A stretch of 64,000 bases of DNA, from contig NC_088313.1 in NCBI RefSeq assembly GCF_910592395.1, forward strand, positions 3,352,501-3,416,500. Direction: 5' to 3'. Shown here piece after piece: positions 46,701 to 59,900 of this stretch. The notes beneath the pieces were generated by a model. That model searched no databases and was not told where the DNA came from. It was given only the letters and a program-made list of their open reading frames with translations. Source of the DNA: Lineus longissimus (lineage: Eukaryota; Nemertea; Pilidiophora; Heteronemertea; Lineidae). Position numbers and translations under genes: made by a program. Position 1 is the stretch's first letter. Each line of letters begins with the position of its first letter.

Positions 46701-49700
46701 CCACCACCAGCCTTTATCCCATCCACCCATGCATGTTGCACTCTATCCCCTCATACATCACACGACCGCGTTGCTTTGGTCTGTTAATGATTGGGCGTTG
46801 ACCACCATCCAATCATACATACCCTTTGCGTATTGTAAGCTAATGACTGCAATGTCATGTCTCTATATAATGGTATACGAACCAGAATTGGACAATTAAC
46901 TTATTACCTTTGCCTCCCCGCATCAAACACGCGGATTAAGGTACATACAATCAAGTCATTCATCATCGCAACCTCTACGGTGACTGTACGTTCACTGCTT
47001 TTATTTACCACCCCAGTTAATCAAAAGGCATTTTTAGAGGACCGCCAATTTCGGTATAGGAATTTTGGTGTGTTAAATTAACAGAAAACAGACGATTTGT
47101 AACGCTTTGAAAGAGGACAACACAGACCATATAGAAATGTATATACCATCAAGAAGAACACTATTCTCTCTCATTAAAATCAATCGAACCTACGACCACA
47201 AAGGTACCACCGACGATAGCATTTATACAGCGATTTTTGGTACCACTGTCTGGTGACTGACTCTTTGCACTTGGTACCTGCGAAGGTAAAACTAGGCAAC
47301 ATGCACTATGCGTCATGGTACTTTAGAACAAGTACAGCAGAATCATTAGTTGCACTTTAATAAAGCAAATCAGTGAGCACGTGGTTCAACGTGCGTCACG
47401 CTCATGCGTGTCAAGTTTATATTAGCCACATTAATTTGGCAGTCACGACAATATAGACCCAAAGGATTCTGCGGTTTCAGTTGGCAGTGCTTTTAGTCTT
47501 ATACCCAGAGAGTACCTATGAATACACAATGAAGAACAATACCTTATTTAAACATATCTCTCTCATATAAGCATACCAAGATGTATGGCCACATCGCTAC
47601 TTTATACCAGTAGCTTTGTAGATCATGTATGCAAACAGCCCTGCCCTCCCCAAACAAATGCACCCCTAATGACAAATAGGCAACTAAACGAATGCGATCA
47701 ATGGTTTATTTGATCAACGAGACATAACCTTTGGTCTCCTCGCTATGTTCGCAACTGTTGCATCTGACTCCAAACAATCAAGCTCGTTTGTCCGCCATCG
47801 TTCTCGTCAAGAGTGCGGGGACACAAAATTGAATCTCGGTGTCAGGCCGCGGCGGATTATGTAGCCTACTATTGAATTGAAGTTGGCCAAGTGATACGCT
47901 TGCAATCAAACGATCTGATTTATCGCGAGTTTCCCATTGATTTTGGCTTCATCTTTACTAGATTGTGTTAGTGACGACAGTCATTTGGTGGCCTGGTTTC
48001 TTTTGGGCGCTGGGAGGTGAACAAATTGTACAGGGTTATGAGTGTAAATCATGACAATTGCATTATCCTCTTACAAGTTGTCGGCCATCGGAGGCAAACC
48101 TTTTTGGTGTTCATTTAATTGTGACACCGTTTCTGGAACATGTAGTAGTCATGTCTTCCAATAACAAGACTGCTGAATCGTTCCACAAATTAACTGTCTT
48201 AAATTCTACAACGCACATGCAATGCATTAGTGGGAAAATCTCCTCCGGCAAGTCCGTAGAAAAAATACTGCAGCGCTGGTGTATGACAAGTGCCTGACCT
48301 GCCTGACAGCGATACCACACCTCGGAACATGGTAGTTTAGCCTCTGGCTATCGAGCAAAATATTACAGCTATGGTCGCCATTAGGAAGTAAGCTTGGTCG
48401 AACTTACGCCCTAGGCGTCCTTATGAAGCAGTTGGCTCCGAGCCTTTATTGACATCTAAGTCCGATAATGACAAGAGGAGGCATTTGGCCTATAATTATG
48501 GCTCTGTGGTGGAAATGTATATAAATACATGATCGTCGTGATCAAAGTCACAAGATACATGGATAAGGTTGACATGATGTGGGAGTTATGTGCGTGTTGA
48601 TAAAATAAGGTGGGGTTGGGTCTCTAATTATGAGTTAATTCCTCTTGCACATTTTCTGAGAGTAATTTCAGGAAATTACATTTAAAGATAAGATGTATGA
48701 GAAAATGTGCGCTTCTCATGATACCAATGTGGCTCCCTTGGTATTTCAAGGAGAGCATATTTTCTCAGTTATCAGGTCCTTCACGATCAACTGCGTGTGT
48801 TCGCCTGCATCTACAACACGGTCGTTGCATATCATCTCAGTTTGTAATCATTTCAAGAGAAGCAATTAGAGCTCTCATAGTCAGTACGTGTACAGATCAT
48901 CATGCTCATCGGTGACTTAAATTTGAACGAAACGAAATCCCAAGAACAACTAAAAAAGCCCATCACCCGAGGGCTGTGTTTGAACAAATCTTGCCGACTG
49001 CTAGTGCTAGTTTCCTCGTATCGATCTGTATCACACCTTAGGCCAGCTGCACTTTCCCTAGGAAGTGCAAAATGGACATAGAAAACAGATAACAGATATT
49101 GCTGTCTGATTACTTGACATCATTAAGTGTACATGTACATCCCCGGGTCATTTAATCATCTTAAGGGAGGTTGCGGCCTAAGCGAACCATTGCGGGAGCA
49201 TGGGTTCGCCAGCAACACATTTTCAGATTTGGAATGGATGGACATGGGGTTCAACCGTATCATATAAAATTATATATTGGTGTCTGCAGTAAAACAGCAT
49301 TCCTGATATCAAAGTCTTTACAGCATGGTGGAAATAATCAACTTCATGCCAACATCTGGGAGCTTGACAAGGAGAAAATTACAACTGATGCACTGGATTC
49401 GATCTATTCGAACTTGGATGGGTGAGCCGTAGTAGCGGCCACAGCCCTAAGTCTATTTGAATTGGTGAAACCCATCGGCGCTACCACCCGTGGTCAGTCC
49501 GCATCGGTAAAGCCCTTGGCGATGCCATCAACCATGGCATTCACAGCTACATCCACATCCGTGGCCATTGATTATCTTTGCTTTATAAGCTGATGTCAAC
49601 AAGATCACTGGTGGCAAATGGACATCCGTTCAGTTGATATTGGGTTTAGGGTGTCATTGATCTTCTAACAGTTCCGTCTCGGCTTCCGCTGCTGCCAACC

Positions 49701-50860
49701 TACCCCACGCCTACCCCGAGGCGATCATATAGCCCAACATGACTGGAAATCTATAGGAATGGTGTTGGCTCCATCTGCACGTATCGGTTACGAAGGATAT
49801 GTGCGGCAGTATAAAGCGAACAGATCATGAACTTAAGTGATGATAAGTGGCGGGGTATTAGATATCCTTTTGGGCAACCTGCTTCGCTGTCAATCTTTTC
49901 GATAAAGGAGGAATGAATGACCATGGTTGGCAACCACAATGATTTCCTGCCAAACGCTTACTTTTAGCTGATGAGGTATTTTGTGGTGTGACACTATGCC
50001 GTTTTAGAGAAACTTATATCTAGCGTCATTTTAGCACCTGCTTTCTGTACACCAAGAGTTATCCAACGACCGTTCACATCCACGGCATGCCCTTGTATCT
50101 ATACTATGGCAACTTTACCGATGGCATTCACTAGAGGATACATCGCTAGGGTTGTACACCACATGGATCCCCATCGATCACTGCCGTACAGGTATCTCTT
50201 TCTCTCATTTGGCCAGTTTGTAACAATGACCACTGACTTGTTTTCTTCAGGTCGATATCAATGTCGCCATAACCAGACGCAGTACTTGCTACTAATTACT
50301 CAGCATCGATTTTAAGGGTGATTAGCAGGGGTGATATTCCACTGTGGAGAGGGGCGCAATGGTAGTCCATGCAGGGGTCAGTAAAGCATCTCTTCGAGGA
50401 CCTTGACCGTGAGTCAGTCAGTTTTTTCACAAAGTTAAAGAATCTGAGGTGAATTTAACCGGTCATGCCGTTAATGGGAGTATTTACACTTATGTCATCT
50501 CATCTGCACATGCCACGCTCGCATCGGTAATAAGATACAGATAGTTTGGTGACACCGTATACGATCATACATGTCGCAGTGAAATGGTGCAATCATTTGC
50601 TATGGTACGAGTCGGGATTGTCTGGGATTATCAAATTGTACGGTATTGTACGGAAGATTGCCTTGTAAGAGTACCTGTATGCGAATACGTGTTGAACACA
50701 TGTTTTGCACCTAATTTCATTAATCCCGTTGGCATACGGTACGGTGTTTAACCTTGCAAAGGGAGACGATGGCTAGCTTTACACCCAAGATATTTTTATA
50801 ACTATATTTCTGCAATCAGCGCTATTTATAGCACTATTTCACCACGTGATAGATTCGGAG
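43735..50860. other. Non-coding stretch
   Basis: About 7 kb without supported genes. A GC-rich block lies at 44440-44640 and a TAAT-rich block at 45383-45412. Local CAGT/GTAC micro-repeats occur at 45766-45805. Frames near 49171-49425 and 48058-48297 have no splice or domain support. Confidence 0.5.
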
Positions 50861-50868
50861 TTCACTCA

Positions 50869-50939
50869 CAGGCGATGAGTGTAAGTAGTAAAAAGGTGCT
50901 ACCGCAGGCGACGAGCGAAGTTTAGGAGGGTGCTACCGA
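50869..50939. repeat. Degenerate 36-bp tandem repeat, two copies
   Basis: CAGGCGATGAGTGTAAGTAG...GGTGCTACCG at 50869 is followed by CAGGCGACGAGCGAAGTTTA...GGTGCTACCG at 50905. The units share both ends and differ in the middle. Confidence 0.6.
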
Positions 50940-51063
50940 GGATTCTTCAGGTCAAATACCGTGTGTACTCATTGATTACAAGAGGCTAGTTGAAGTGAAG
51001 TACCAGCTTTTTCCCCGTGGAACCTGAAGGGCCAAGTGGCCTTTCTATACAGTCTTCCTTTAC

Positions 51064-51281
51064 CTTCTGATCCACGAAGTCACAGATGACATTTAAAACA
51101 CTGAACACCAAGAATAACCAACCGTTAAGTACGACTCCTGCAGCACCAACAGTGCAAGACATCACACACACCAGCCAATGACAAAGGACCAATCTAATTG
51201 TGATTGTTCCGGATGATGACTGCAGGCTCTTCATGTCTCTTTCAGCCAGCCCTTTACCTTGTTCACCTGAATGAATATCGC
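51064..51281 (-). CDS. Candidate exon encoding a membrane segment
   Basis: Acceptor TGATGTCCCTCTCAG ends at 51282 and donor AAG|GTAAAG lies at 51064/51063; both match the animal consensus well. The 218-bp frame begins GDIHSGEQGKGLAERDMKSL. It continues through a hydrophobic region of about 45 residues (RLVLCHWLVCVMSCTVGAAG, then VVLNGWLFLVFSVLNVICDF), long enough for one or two membrane spans, and ends VDQK at the donor. The short loop between the hydrophobic parts carries an Asn. First codon positions are strongly G/A-rich. No family recognised. An MITE copy begins 175 bp away on the acceptor side and could be intronic. Confidence 0.38.
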
Positions 51282-51455
51282 CTGAGAGGGACATCAACAC
51301 GCCGTGTCGGCGCCAGTCAGCCTAGCCACGATTTATCAAGACGTTTCTATTGTCCCTGTATGAATCAAAGAAACGTTCTTCGGGCGTTCTGTGCCAGTCA
51401 GCTGGAACATACGCACGCAACGGCCACAAACCTATCCAGTACAGAACACCGCTAA

Positions 51456-51824
51456 AATAGCATTCCGCGACGTTACTATTTATAGCTCGCAAGGTCATTT
51501 GAATAAGATATTCATGACGTTTTAGTCACGTGACAGTCGGACATCGACACTTATTTCTACGCATTTGAGCTTATTTCAAAGTCAATTATCTTTGACCCTG
51601 CATTGTTTTTAGCATGAATGATACCATAGAGTCAGAGAGAAATATTCAGAACAATTATGTAGTATTTCCAACACTCGGACATGTGCCAGATTGAATCTAA
51701 CTGCCCTAGTTAGAAAGCCTGAATCCATTACGAAACCGCATGTTTGTCCGACATTGCCTGTAATTCAGCGATGGGGAAATAGAGGACAGCAGCTGCAGTG
51801 ACGTCATCTTCGCGGAATGCTATT
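51456..51824. mobile_element. MITE-like inverted-repeat element, copy 2 (369 bp)
   Basis: AATAGCATTCCGCGA at the left end and its exact reverse complement at the right end form perfect 15-bp terminal inverted repeats. The interior aligns with 16079-16479 except for the 31-bp extra segment there and single-base changes. It contains GTCACGTGAC near 51525 and TGACGTCA at 51799-51806. CCGCT occurs at 51449-51453 and again at 51825-51829. It would be a 5-bp target duplication if two extra A bases belong to the left end; that is uncertain. No coding frame. Confidence 0.85.
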
Positions 51825-51829
51825 CCGCT

Positions 51830-54735
51830 CCTCATGGTTTTTTCGATTCGTGAAAATTTCTTCCCCAATAAATTTTAAATTACGATTTTTATCATCATGG
51901 CGGGTTACGTAAATTCTCGTGTTTTCCAGTAAAAATAATATTTCTTCTCGAATCTCATTTCTTTGCAGACAATGAGTAGATATACAAATGTACATGTTTA
52001 GAATACAACGCTATCCGAGAGAGGTGAGGGGGGAGGGAGGAGGGGAACTAGAGTGCAACACATGTACATGAACAGCTCATCACAGTGGACCCGCTTTTCA
52101 AATATTCAATAATACAATAAACGGAGGCCAAGTGACAAGAAATCTGTATTCGCTCTTTTTTTTTCTTTTTTTTTCTTTTTATTTAATGAGTCTTTTATAT
52201 AGCGCAATTCCGTGACACTATAGTTCTCGCTCAAAGCGCTTTGGGATATCATATTATTACCCCGGTCTCCTGTTTGATGCAGCCCGACCAGAAATCCAGC
52301 ATCAACTTGTATTTGCAATAAACATACCTAGGCAATCCGCATCTAAATAATCTTACTCCCTCCGACGCCAACCAAGCAATAATTACATCTCATCAAACGA
52401 GCTGTTCTCTCAGATGTGACATGGCCAGCGGTCCTTCTGTCAAATTGGTCCAACATCAATGCGACAGTCACGGTATTAATCAGACCTGTCGTCGCTAATT
52501 GGATGCTAAATTAACTGCACAATATCTAATAAGGGCATACATGGTCACACACCACAGTAATTAGCAAACATTTATGATCTGGCATCGCAATTATGCTCTT
52601 CAAATAAGTTTTATTAACTGTTTTTTTCTTCATGGTCACGAATTGTTTTGGTGATGCTGAAACTGACGTTCAGAAGTCTACATGTTTCCTCCCCGTATGT
52701 AGATGGATACGTTTCTTCTGTGTTTGTGTTGTGCTTTGCACTTGTGAGCATGCATACTCTGCAATGTCTTGAATTGTATGTTGCGCACAAGACTACGAAA
52801 TATACCAATACAACGAACGCATCCTCACAGAAAAAGTCAGTTACGCAAACTGCCCTCGAATCGTGCAGCAAATGATGTACAATTCGACACTGAACCAGGA
52901 TCAGAAATACCCTTTAAAGAAAGCTTGACCCCAGAACAAGGTACATGTACATTTGCCGGCCTACGCTGTCCTTTTTCGTAAACACATTTGTTCACGGTGC
53001 AACAATACCATACCCTAGAATTGACACACTCTAGTGACTGCTTCCCAAGTTAAAATTGAGAGTAAATTTGAAAAGTTTGCCTTCCTTTTAAAAATCAAAC
53101 ACAACTTAAAATGAAAAGACGTTTTATCAATTCTCCCTCGATCAATACCTTGACGCCAGACTCGACAAAACAACCACTTGTGCTCGCTGATGATTTCTTA
53201 TTTGGAGGGAAGTCAAAGTAATTAAAGATAGCGAAGTGATAAGTGCAGGGTGAAATTAAATTCTTATCGTGTATATCAAATTAGATCTTGAGAGTAAGGA
53301 AAAAACAAGGAAGACGCCCAAATCCGGGAGCAATCCTCTATAAAGTGCAACTTCTCTCGCGCATTAGCAAGTTGGTGTCATCTTCGCTTACAAGGCTACG
53401 ATATGGAAATGTCCTTTCAACGATCGTATTGTGTCACGCCATGGGGCAAATCGTATTGAGAATGTTTGTTGGCTGGATACGATGCCAGACGTACTACCTG
53501 TTTAAGTGGATATTTTTGACAAGCTGCGGCGAGATGTTTGGTATTTGTGCACATTCTCAGCAACATTATACCGATCATTCTGATTAGTTCATAAGGATGT
53601 TATGTAACTTTATAAGCCTAGATTTGTGCGAAAGATGACACATAACCGATTAACTTTCACATCTAACTAGCAACCCAAATAGCTGGCCCAATGTTTTCTT
53701 GTTTTTATTTTTTGTTATTTCGTGGCAGATAGATTTGATGCGAATGACTGAAATTTTACAATTTTATCAAAGTAAGAGGTGCTCTTCATGCTGACATGTG
53801 ATAAATACGAAATATTTCAAACACCTGCACAACTAATACTAGGTCCCAGAACTATGTTATAAGAAAAACATTTGATTCAACTCACATTTTCATTCAAATA
53901 TCCTTCACTTTTTGATACAAATCAATGAAATGTATGTGAATTAATGAAAGGAAATGTAACGGAAATAAATTGAAATGGGCATATTAGTCTTTTTTAAATC
54001 AAATTCCTTTAAAACATTCGTTGATTAAATGAAATAAATTTTTAACGCCGTAACTTTCAAGAGATGGTAAAATTTTAAAACTGAAAAGCTTTTTATACAT
54101 GAAGTTTGTTCACGCAACTTTGGCTGCAAACAAAAAACAAAATAATATTTCTTAGTCAATAATTCAGAAGACATCAGCCTATACAAGTGATACAATATGC
54201 CATCAAAAAATACGTCCTGTTTTACAACGTATTGTTAATGTAATCAGATTGTACAGCTTTTGAATAAATAAAGCAACTCTTCCATTTTAGTCATGAGATT
54301 ATCAACGTGCATATTTAATTTGCAAATGTAATTGAAGCATAGTCAATATTTATTTGAATATTTGATAATAATATATGTGGGAATTAAACCTTGGGCTATG
54401 TTTTGTCGCTATTTAATGGTTATGTTACAAAAAACTCAGCCTGCGGTATTAATATTTTGAGGAAAAGACAGGACCGGGTTGGCGAAACAATCCAAAAGAT
54501 CCAGTTGGCTAGCCGCAAAACGTGCTCCACGTATACCGGACCACCAATATACCAGTATCTAATAGTTCATCCCGAACTGACCCAAAAAAATGTCGCAAAA
54601 ACCGAAAACACAATGCATTCTGATTTCATTGCTGACACACGTCCCAGTTCATATCCGGCCCGGGGAACTAGATAATATGTCTGAGGGTGGCCAAGAATAT
54701 CAAGTGCTCCGTTTACTGTTAGAAAAAAAATCTCA
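51830..54735. other. Non-coding stretch with a TAAT-rich block
   Basis: No supported gene. A pyrimidine tract (TTTTCTTTTTTTT type) lies at 52152-52185. The block 52375-52600 is dense in homeodomain-type sites. TACATGTA lies near 52942. The region 53800-54350 is very AT-rich. Confidence 0.5.
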
Positions 54736-54968
54736 AGCTGTTACACTGATTGGACTGGTGCGTTTGTATTAACTGTCTCTGCCAAGTCCCCGCTGTACCA
54801 AGAGGAATTGGTTATTGTATGTTTTCTGCGTAGCCTATAGGTTTTTATCTCAATCGTAATTTTCTGCCTCGGAAAAAGATTTGGGAAGATGGTTAGTATT
54901 TCGGCAATTTTGGGTGCCGTAATAGAATTCGACTCATAATACATGCGGGTATCTTCTGTGGGCGATAC

Positions 54969-55046
54969 CCTCGTTAGCAAACTTGTTCGCCTTTTTCTGT
55001 GACTTAGTTTATACTCCGTCCGGATTTTCGTCGATCCCAAGTCAGC
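54969..55046 (-). CDS. Candidate exon with strong acceptor, unknown
   Basis: On the minus strand a long pyrimidine-rich tract with a branch-like TGCTGAT ends in TTCTTCGTGCCAG at 55047. From 55046 the frame reads ADLGSTKIRTEYKLSHRKRR TSLLTR to a possible donor GAGG|GTATCG at 54969/54968; without it the frame runs on to a stop at 54741. Basic, hydrophilic, no recognisable motif. Confidence 0.25.
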
Positions 55047-55049
55047 CTG

Positions 55050-56890
55050 GCACGAAGAATTAACAACATCAGCAAGAAATGACAACGAGAAAGAAGTACA
55101 CGGCTTATGAGCCCAAGGCTGCGGCAAACATTGTTAATCGCTATGCCTAAGAGGTGATGTTCCATCAGCGCAAGCGATACACGTAACACACAACGGAAAA
55201 TCGTTTAAGAAACAGGCTATGTCCATTTTGCTACAAACAAATGTACCCCTATTGATGTGTACATGATATTTAGTGGGGTGATTCGGCTCCATGCTTCAAT
55301 CATCAACAGTGCGTACATGTACATGTATATGCCGGCAAGCATGCACTTGACACACGATATTTGAGATGTTGCAAAGTACTTCGAGTCCAAGTGATAGACC
55401 ACACATTGCCCTAGAATCTGCAACTTAAAATCTTATCTGGATTTCAACCTAGGGTCGTTCTCTACTGCCTCAGAGGCAGCAGTCGAGCCAGGCCCTTGGT
55501 CATCCGATACGAAATAAAACTACGTGACTGTTCATAAAATGACAGAAGTGATCAAATCTGAGATTTCTAATGTTTTACAAAAGTTAGTAAAATTGCTAAG
55601 AAGCCAAAAGGAGTTCATTGAGGTTAGAAAACCCCTTACAAGACTTCACGAAATTGGCAAAAGTAATCACGCCTTATCAAACCTCAAGTGACTTTTCTGT
55701 CTCCGTTATCACATTATCACCTATTGTCCCTCAACAGTAATTAAAATCAGAAGACAATAACACCCTTGAAACGTCACAACCAATATGGAAAAACTACCCA
55801 TAATTGAGACTCAGCCTGTGACGTAATTTCTTTTGTTCGCGGCTAGGAGATGTTTTATTATATGATTTCCCTTGGGAGACCTAATGGAACAAGTTCCTCA
55901 GTTAGGTATCAATGAAGACAAAAGAGGCTGATTGGAATTCACTTTTTTCTTGTAAAAATATTGCGTTTTTTATCTATCCAGCTATTCATTTTATAAATTA
56001 AAATTGACGGTTCTGTTTTTTTACATTTTTATTCTTCTAAACATCTTCTAAGCACCATAATATCTCATTGCAATAGCTGAAACAAGGACAACCTTTCGGA
56101 AAACTTGAAAGTATCGAGAGGCAAAGGCTATTTTGCGCGTCATATTGTCGGTAAATCAGCCTATAAAGTAGTCAAGCAGTCCTTTTCATGCCCATCATTA
56201 AACCGAATCTAATAAATATATCTCAGCTTATGATGCCATTTGATTATATGAAAGACCATGTAACGGAATTATCCTGCACTATCTTCTCTCAATATATCTA
56301 TGACATTGAAACTTGTATCTACATGTATAACCACATTAGAAATAGTGTGGCGGCGCTATTCACAAGAGTGCTTCATGTGCATGTACTACATGAGACATTT
56401 TAAATGATGAGCCTAATTTGACAGTCTCAACGTACTTTTTTAACCACCGCATAAGTCACAAAATCTTTACACTGGTACTAGGTTTGTGTTGCGTACAGCA
56501 ATGGGACTTCGTTAGCCTTTCGCATGAACTATGAGGATTAAAGGGCAAGTCGTAAGAGAGAGGAAGTACTTTTAAACGAGACCGCTGAGATATCGTGGAT
56601 CCTAATTCGGCATCAAGACATTTCACCAGACACCCAAAGGACTTTAATCACGACACAACGGCATGCACCAATTAGGAAAAGCTCGATTCCAGACAACTTG
56701 GAAACAAGAAGAACTGAGAGATATGCTTGCTGACTGGTAATAAAACGTATACCACCATTAGAATCTTATGGCGTATATATTTGCCTTTGAAGTAGTATTT
56801 TGATCTACTCTCATTCCGTCTAGCTACAAACACCCTTTTCACACCAGTGTCCACAAGCTGATGCCAAATAAGCGTTTTCCGTCAAAAGGC
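55050..56890. other. Non-coding stretch
   Basis: No supported gene. Two overlapping TACATGTA palindromes lie at about 55317-55330 and another near 56321. AT-rich. Confidence 0.5.
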
Positions 56891-56892
56891 AA

Positions 56893-56999
56893 TAGGGAGT
56901 TTTTGCAAATCCCCGTAACGCCAACGCGGACGCCTATGTCGAACGATGGGATAGGCGATCGCGTTGACGTTTCATGGAGGGGGTCGCGAAAACTCCCCA
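56893..56999. mobile_element. Hairpin MITE, 107 bp, hAT-like termini
   Basis: TAGGGAGTTTTTGC on the left pairs with the right end, whose reverse complement is TGGGGAGTTTTCGC. Inner arms AACGCCAACGCGGACGCC and GGCGATCGCGTTGACGTT also pair with few mismatches. The TAGGG terminus fits the YARNG ends of hAT elements. Flanking 8-bp target duplication not found. It is distinctly more GC-rich than the surroundings. Short frames here on both strands are by-products of the hairpin. Confidence 0.6.
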
Positions 57000-59900
57000 A
57001 TATCACCTGTTCAATGCCCCCTTTCCTTCCCGCGCCTATGTTCGTATCAGAGCAAGCTTGAATGAAACCATCATGGGATATACAGTAACTAACTATGGAA
57101 TTCCACAACATAGGATTCTGAAATTAACGCTACCTTACCGCGAGGTCAGCCGATGAAAAATCGAACTGCATTTTCTTCCATAAGACCATTGGATAACCAC
57201 ATGTTTGGAGTTTATTGAAAGATTGCAGTTGGTTTTCAAATTCTGCATAACTTCTTTATGACCAATCGATGACTTAGATATTGACGAAAGGTGCAAACTC
57301 AGTGAAGGTTCCAATTTTAGAATATCACTTATATCTGAAAAGTATGTCATAGTAAATTCGCATTATTTTCTTCTCAATCTAACAATATCGCAATATATCG
57401 GATACAGACTCAAATGGAAAGCGTAACACCATTATCCTTGACATACATCAACTCTATGAAAGCCTACTCAGGTTTGGTAGCTTTTCTGAGACACCCTGTT
57501 CTCCACTGCTGCCCTTTCCCCCATCTTACAAGACAAAAAAATACAATTAAATTCTACGTGATCAATATTTTGGTACCAATTCCGCTGACCACTGGTACCA
57601 ATTCCGCCGACCACTTGAACCAGGTTATTTCAGAAACAAAGATGCCCACAGTACAAGAAATGACCAACAAAGTGTCTAGACGAAATGATGATTACCAAAT
57701 TGCATGCACTTGTCCATTTGTCACAAGCAATGAGATCAGTATTGCTTGGTAATAAACCGTTATGGAAATAGTGCAATAAACCCTGTTTACCGGCCAGTAA
57801 TTGATCCCCTAACCCTCGTTAGTCTTATCGTTACGAGTTGTGAAATACATGTAATTATCAATATGAATGTCATGGTGTTAAGGTTAGAATTATTGCTTCA
57901 CTCGCAGGAGATGTAAATACCATGGTTTGCTTCTCCTTATTATATGTGATCAAAAGCTACTTTGCTTGACGACCATACATATTACGCAGAATGAAGAACA
58001 GCAGATGGATTTTATAACGCCGATACACAAGGACGTACAGCTTGCGAAAATTGTCATTATGCCACATTGAAGGTTTTTGCAATTCTTTGTTTTTGCACTA
58101 AGATCATGGTATGAACGTGTATACACCTGAACACCCCGTATTAAATATTTTCTTACGAGTACTCAGTCTCTTACTTCGATTTAAAGTGCACTTTTTCTTC
58201 GCAAGTTGTTCATTCGAGCAAGATTCATTTATGACATATCATTCTTCATTCGCGCTTATCAAAATGACTTGATCTTTGACATATAGTTTCGATATAGTTT
58301 GTCCGCAGTCAAAATCGTAATATATAATGATGGATTTGTGGCTTTAGGTTAGCCTCATCAGTTTTGTTGACTCGTGAATGCAGCATTATTGAGTAATAAA
58401 TGGCATATTGCAACAGTTATACGTGTTGTTGCTCATGGTGTGTCATCACGTGGTCCTCGTAAAAACATTGGGCGGAGACAGAATATTAGTTTAGTTTGTA
58501 CCATAAGGAGCAAACAATGCGTGGAAATTAGTGCTTGATTTCTTGCAGTCTGTTGCTAGATCATCAGCGCGACGAACAGCGGAGAGAATCTCAGTGAAGC
58601 ACCAATAATGATAGACTTCACGGCTCTTACAAGGCGCGGAGAGGCAAATAATGAGGCAATCAGGCAGGCAACTTGTTGGGCAACAAATAAAACATTTAAC
58701 GCCGGGATGCTCGAGGAGGCACTTGATTGGAGGGTGTTTTGTCTTGTTTGTGCCAGTTCCATTTTAATACATGTTGAGTCACATGAGAATGGCTATAAAA
58801 GTAATGTTGTTACTGCCAAGACCAGGCATCTTTCTCCCAATAACATTAAACATGCTGAAGCCACCATCTTTGGCCAACCTATTCCCCAGAAGTCATTGTA
58901 ATTCAAGTAAAGGATGTTCCCTAATCTAGTTATCAAAGATTCATTGATATGCCACGCAGTCAATTCTGGTGTCCCGTAACGTAAATCGTCCCCGGGTACT
59001 ATGAAAATACCATCTATTCAGATAAGCCTTAAACCAATTTTAAGACTGGCAATGTTTGTCTCGTAAATCTTGCCGATCTAAAGAAAATGTCACGGTTTCG
59101 ACCCAGTTAGCTTGATTGCTATATATGCAGAGGGGGCAACCGCCAAGATAAACTAGCCATTAAGCCGAAGGAGAACGTTGGAACGAGACATGCCAGACAA
59201 ATACCAGAGGAGGGACTGGATACTTCATGCGGTGTATTCGCGAATAGCCGTGTTTCGAGAAGATTAACGGTAACCTATCGATGTTTAGTCTGCGGGGATG
59301 GTACAAGAAGATTTAACCTACGTGATTCAACGAATTATGAAATGTTCTTAAAGAACACGCGTAGAGCAAAAGGTCAGGTGATAAACTGGTCTTGGGGAGT
59401 TCCCTATTATCTTACAATACGGCAGATGTAGACATGGTTAACTACGTTTTTTATGAGCACGCATCAAATACACTTTACTTCGAGATTGTCGGTCTAAAAT
59501 TGAACGACCAGTGTTGCAGGAAGAGCCACCGCATCGTGACAACATCATTTAGTTTTTCTATAGGCACCAATGCTGACAACCCTGGGTGCGACCGTCCAGC
59601 TGACCGGACGAACTGCCCCCTGGACACAGCCTCCTCAGTGACTCATCCGCGCCATTCGGACAAGACGCGAGCGATTAAGACATGACTGTCTTTGCGGTAA
59701 ACGGTGGATCATGTTGTCACATCGAATATTGGCCAGATGAAAGCTTGGCTGAAATGATAATCCCGTTTATTCTTTCGCAGTTAAATGCAGAAATGGTTGT
59801 CAATATAATACCAATCGATCCAGTCTTCGATGACCTATGTTAGTCATTAGATATGACCTTGTGGACAGTCGGCTCTGGCTGCAACTCGCCACTTATGCAT

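Noticed and set aside
49440-50540. Suspected repeat family sharing GATGGCATTCAC, GCATCGGTAA and ATCCACGGC
   Set aside because: Shared words are short and not in a consistent order; I could not align units.
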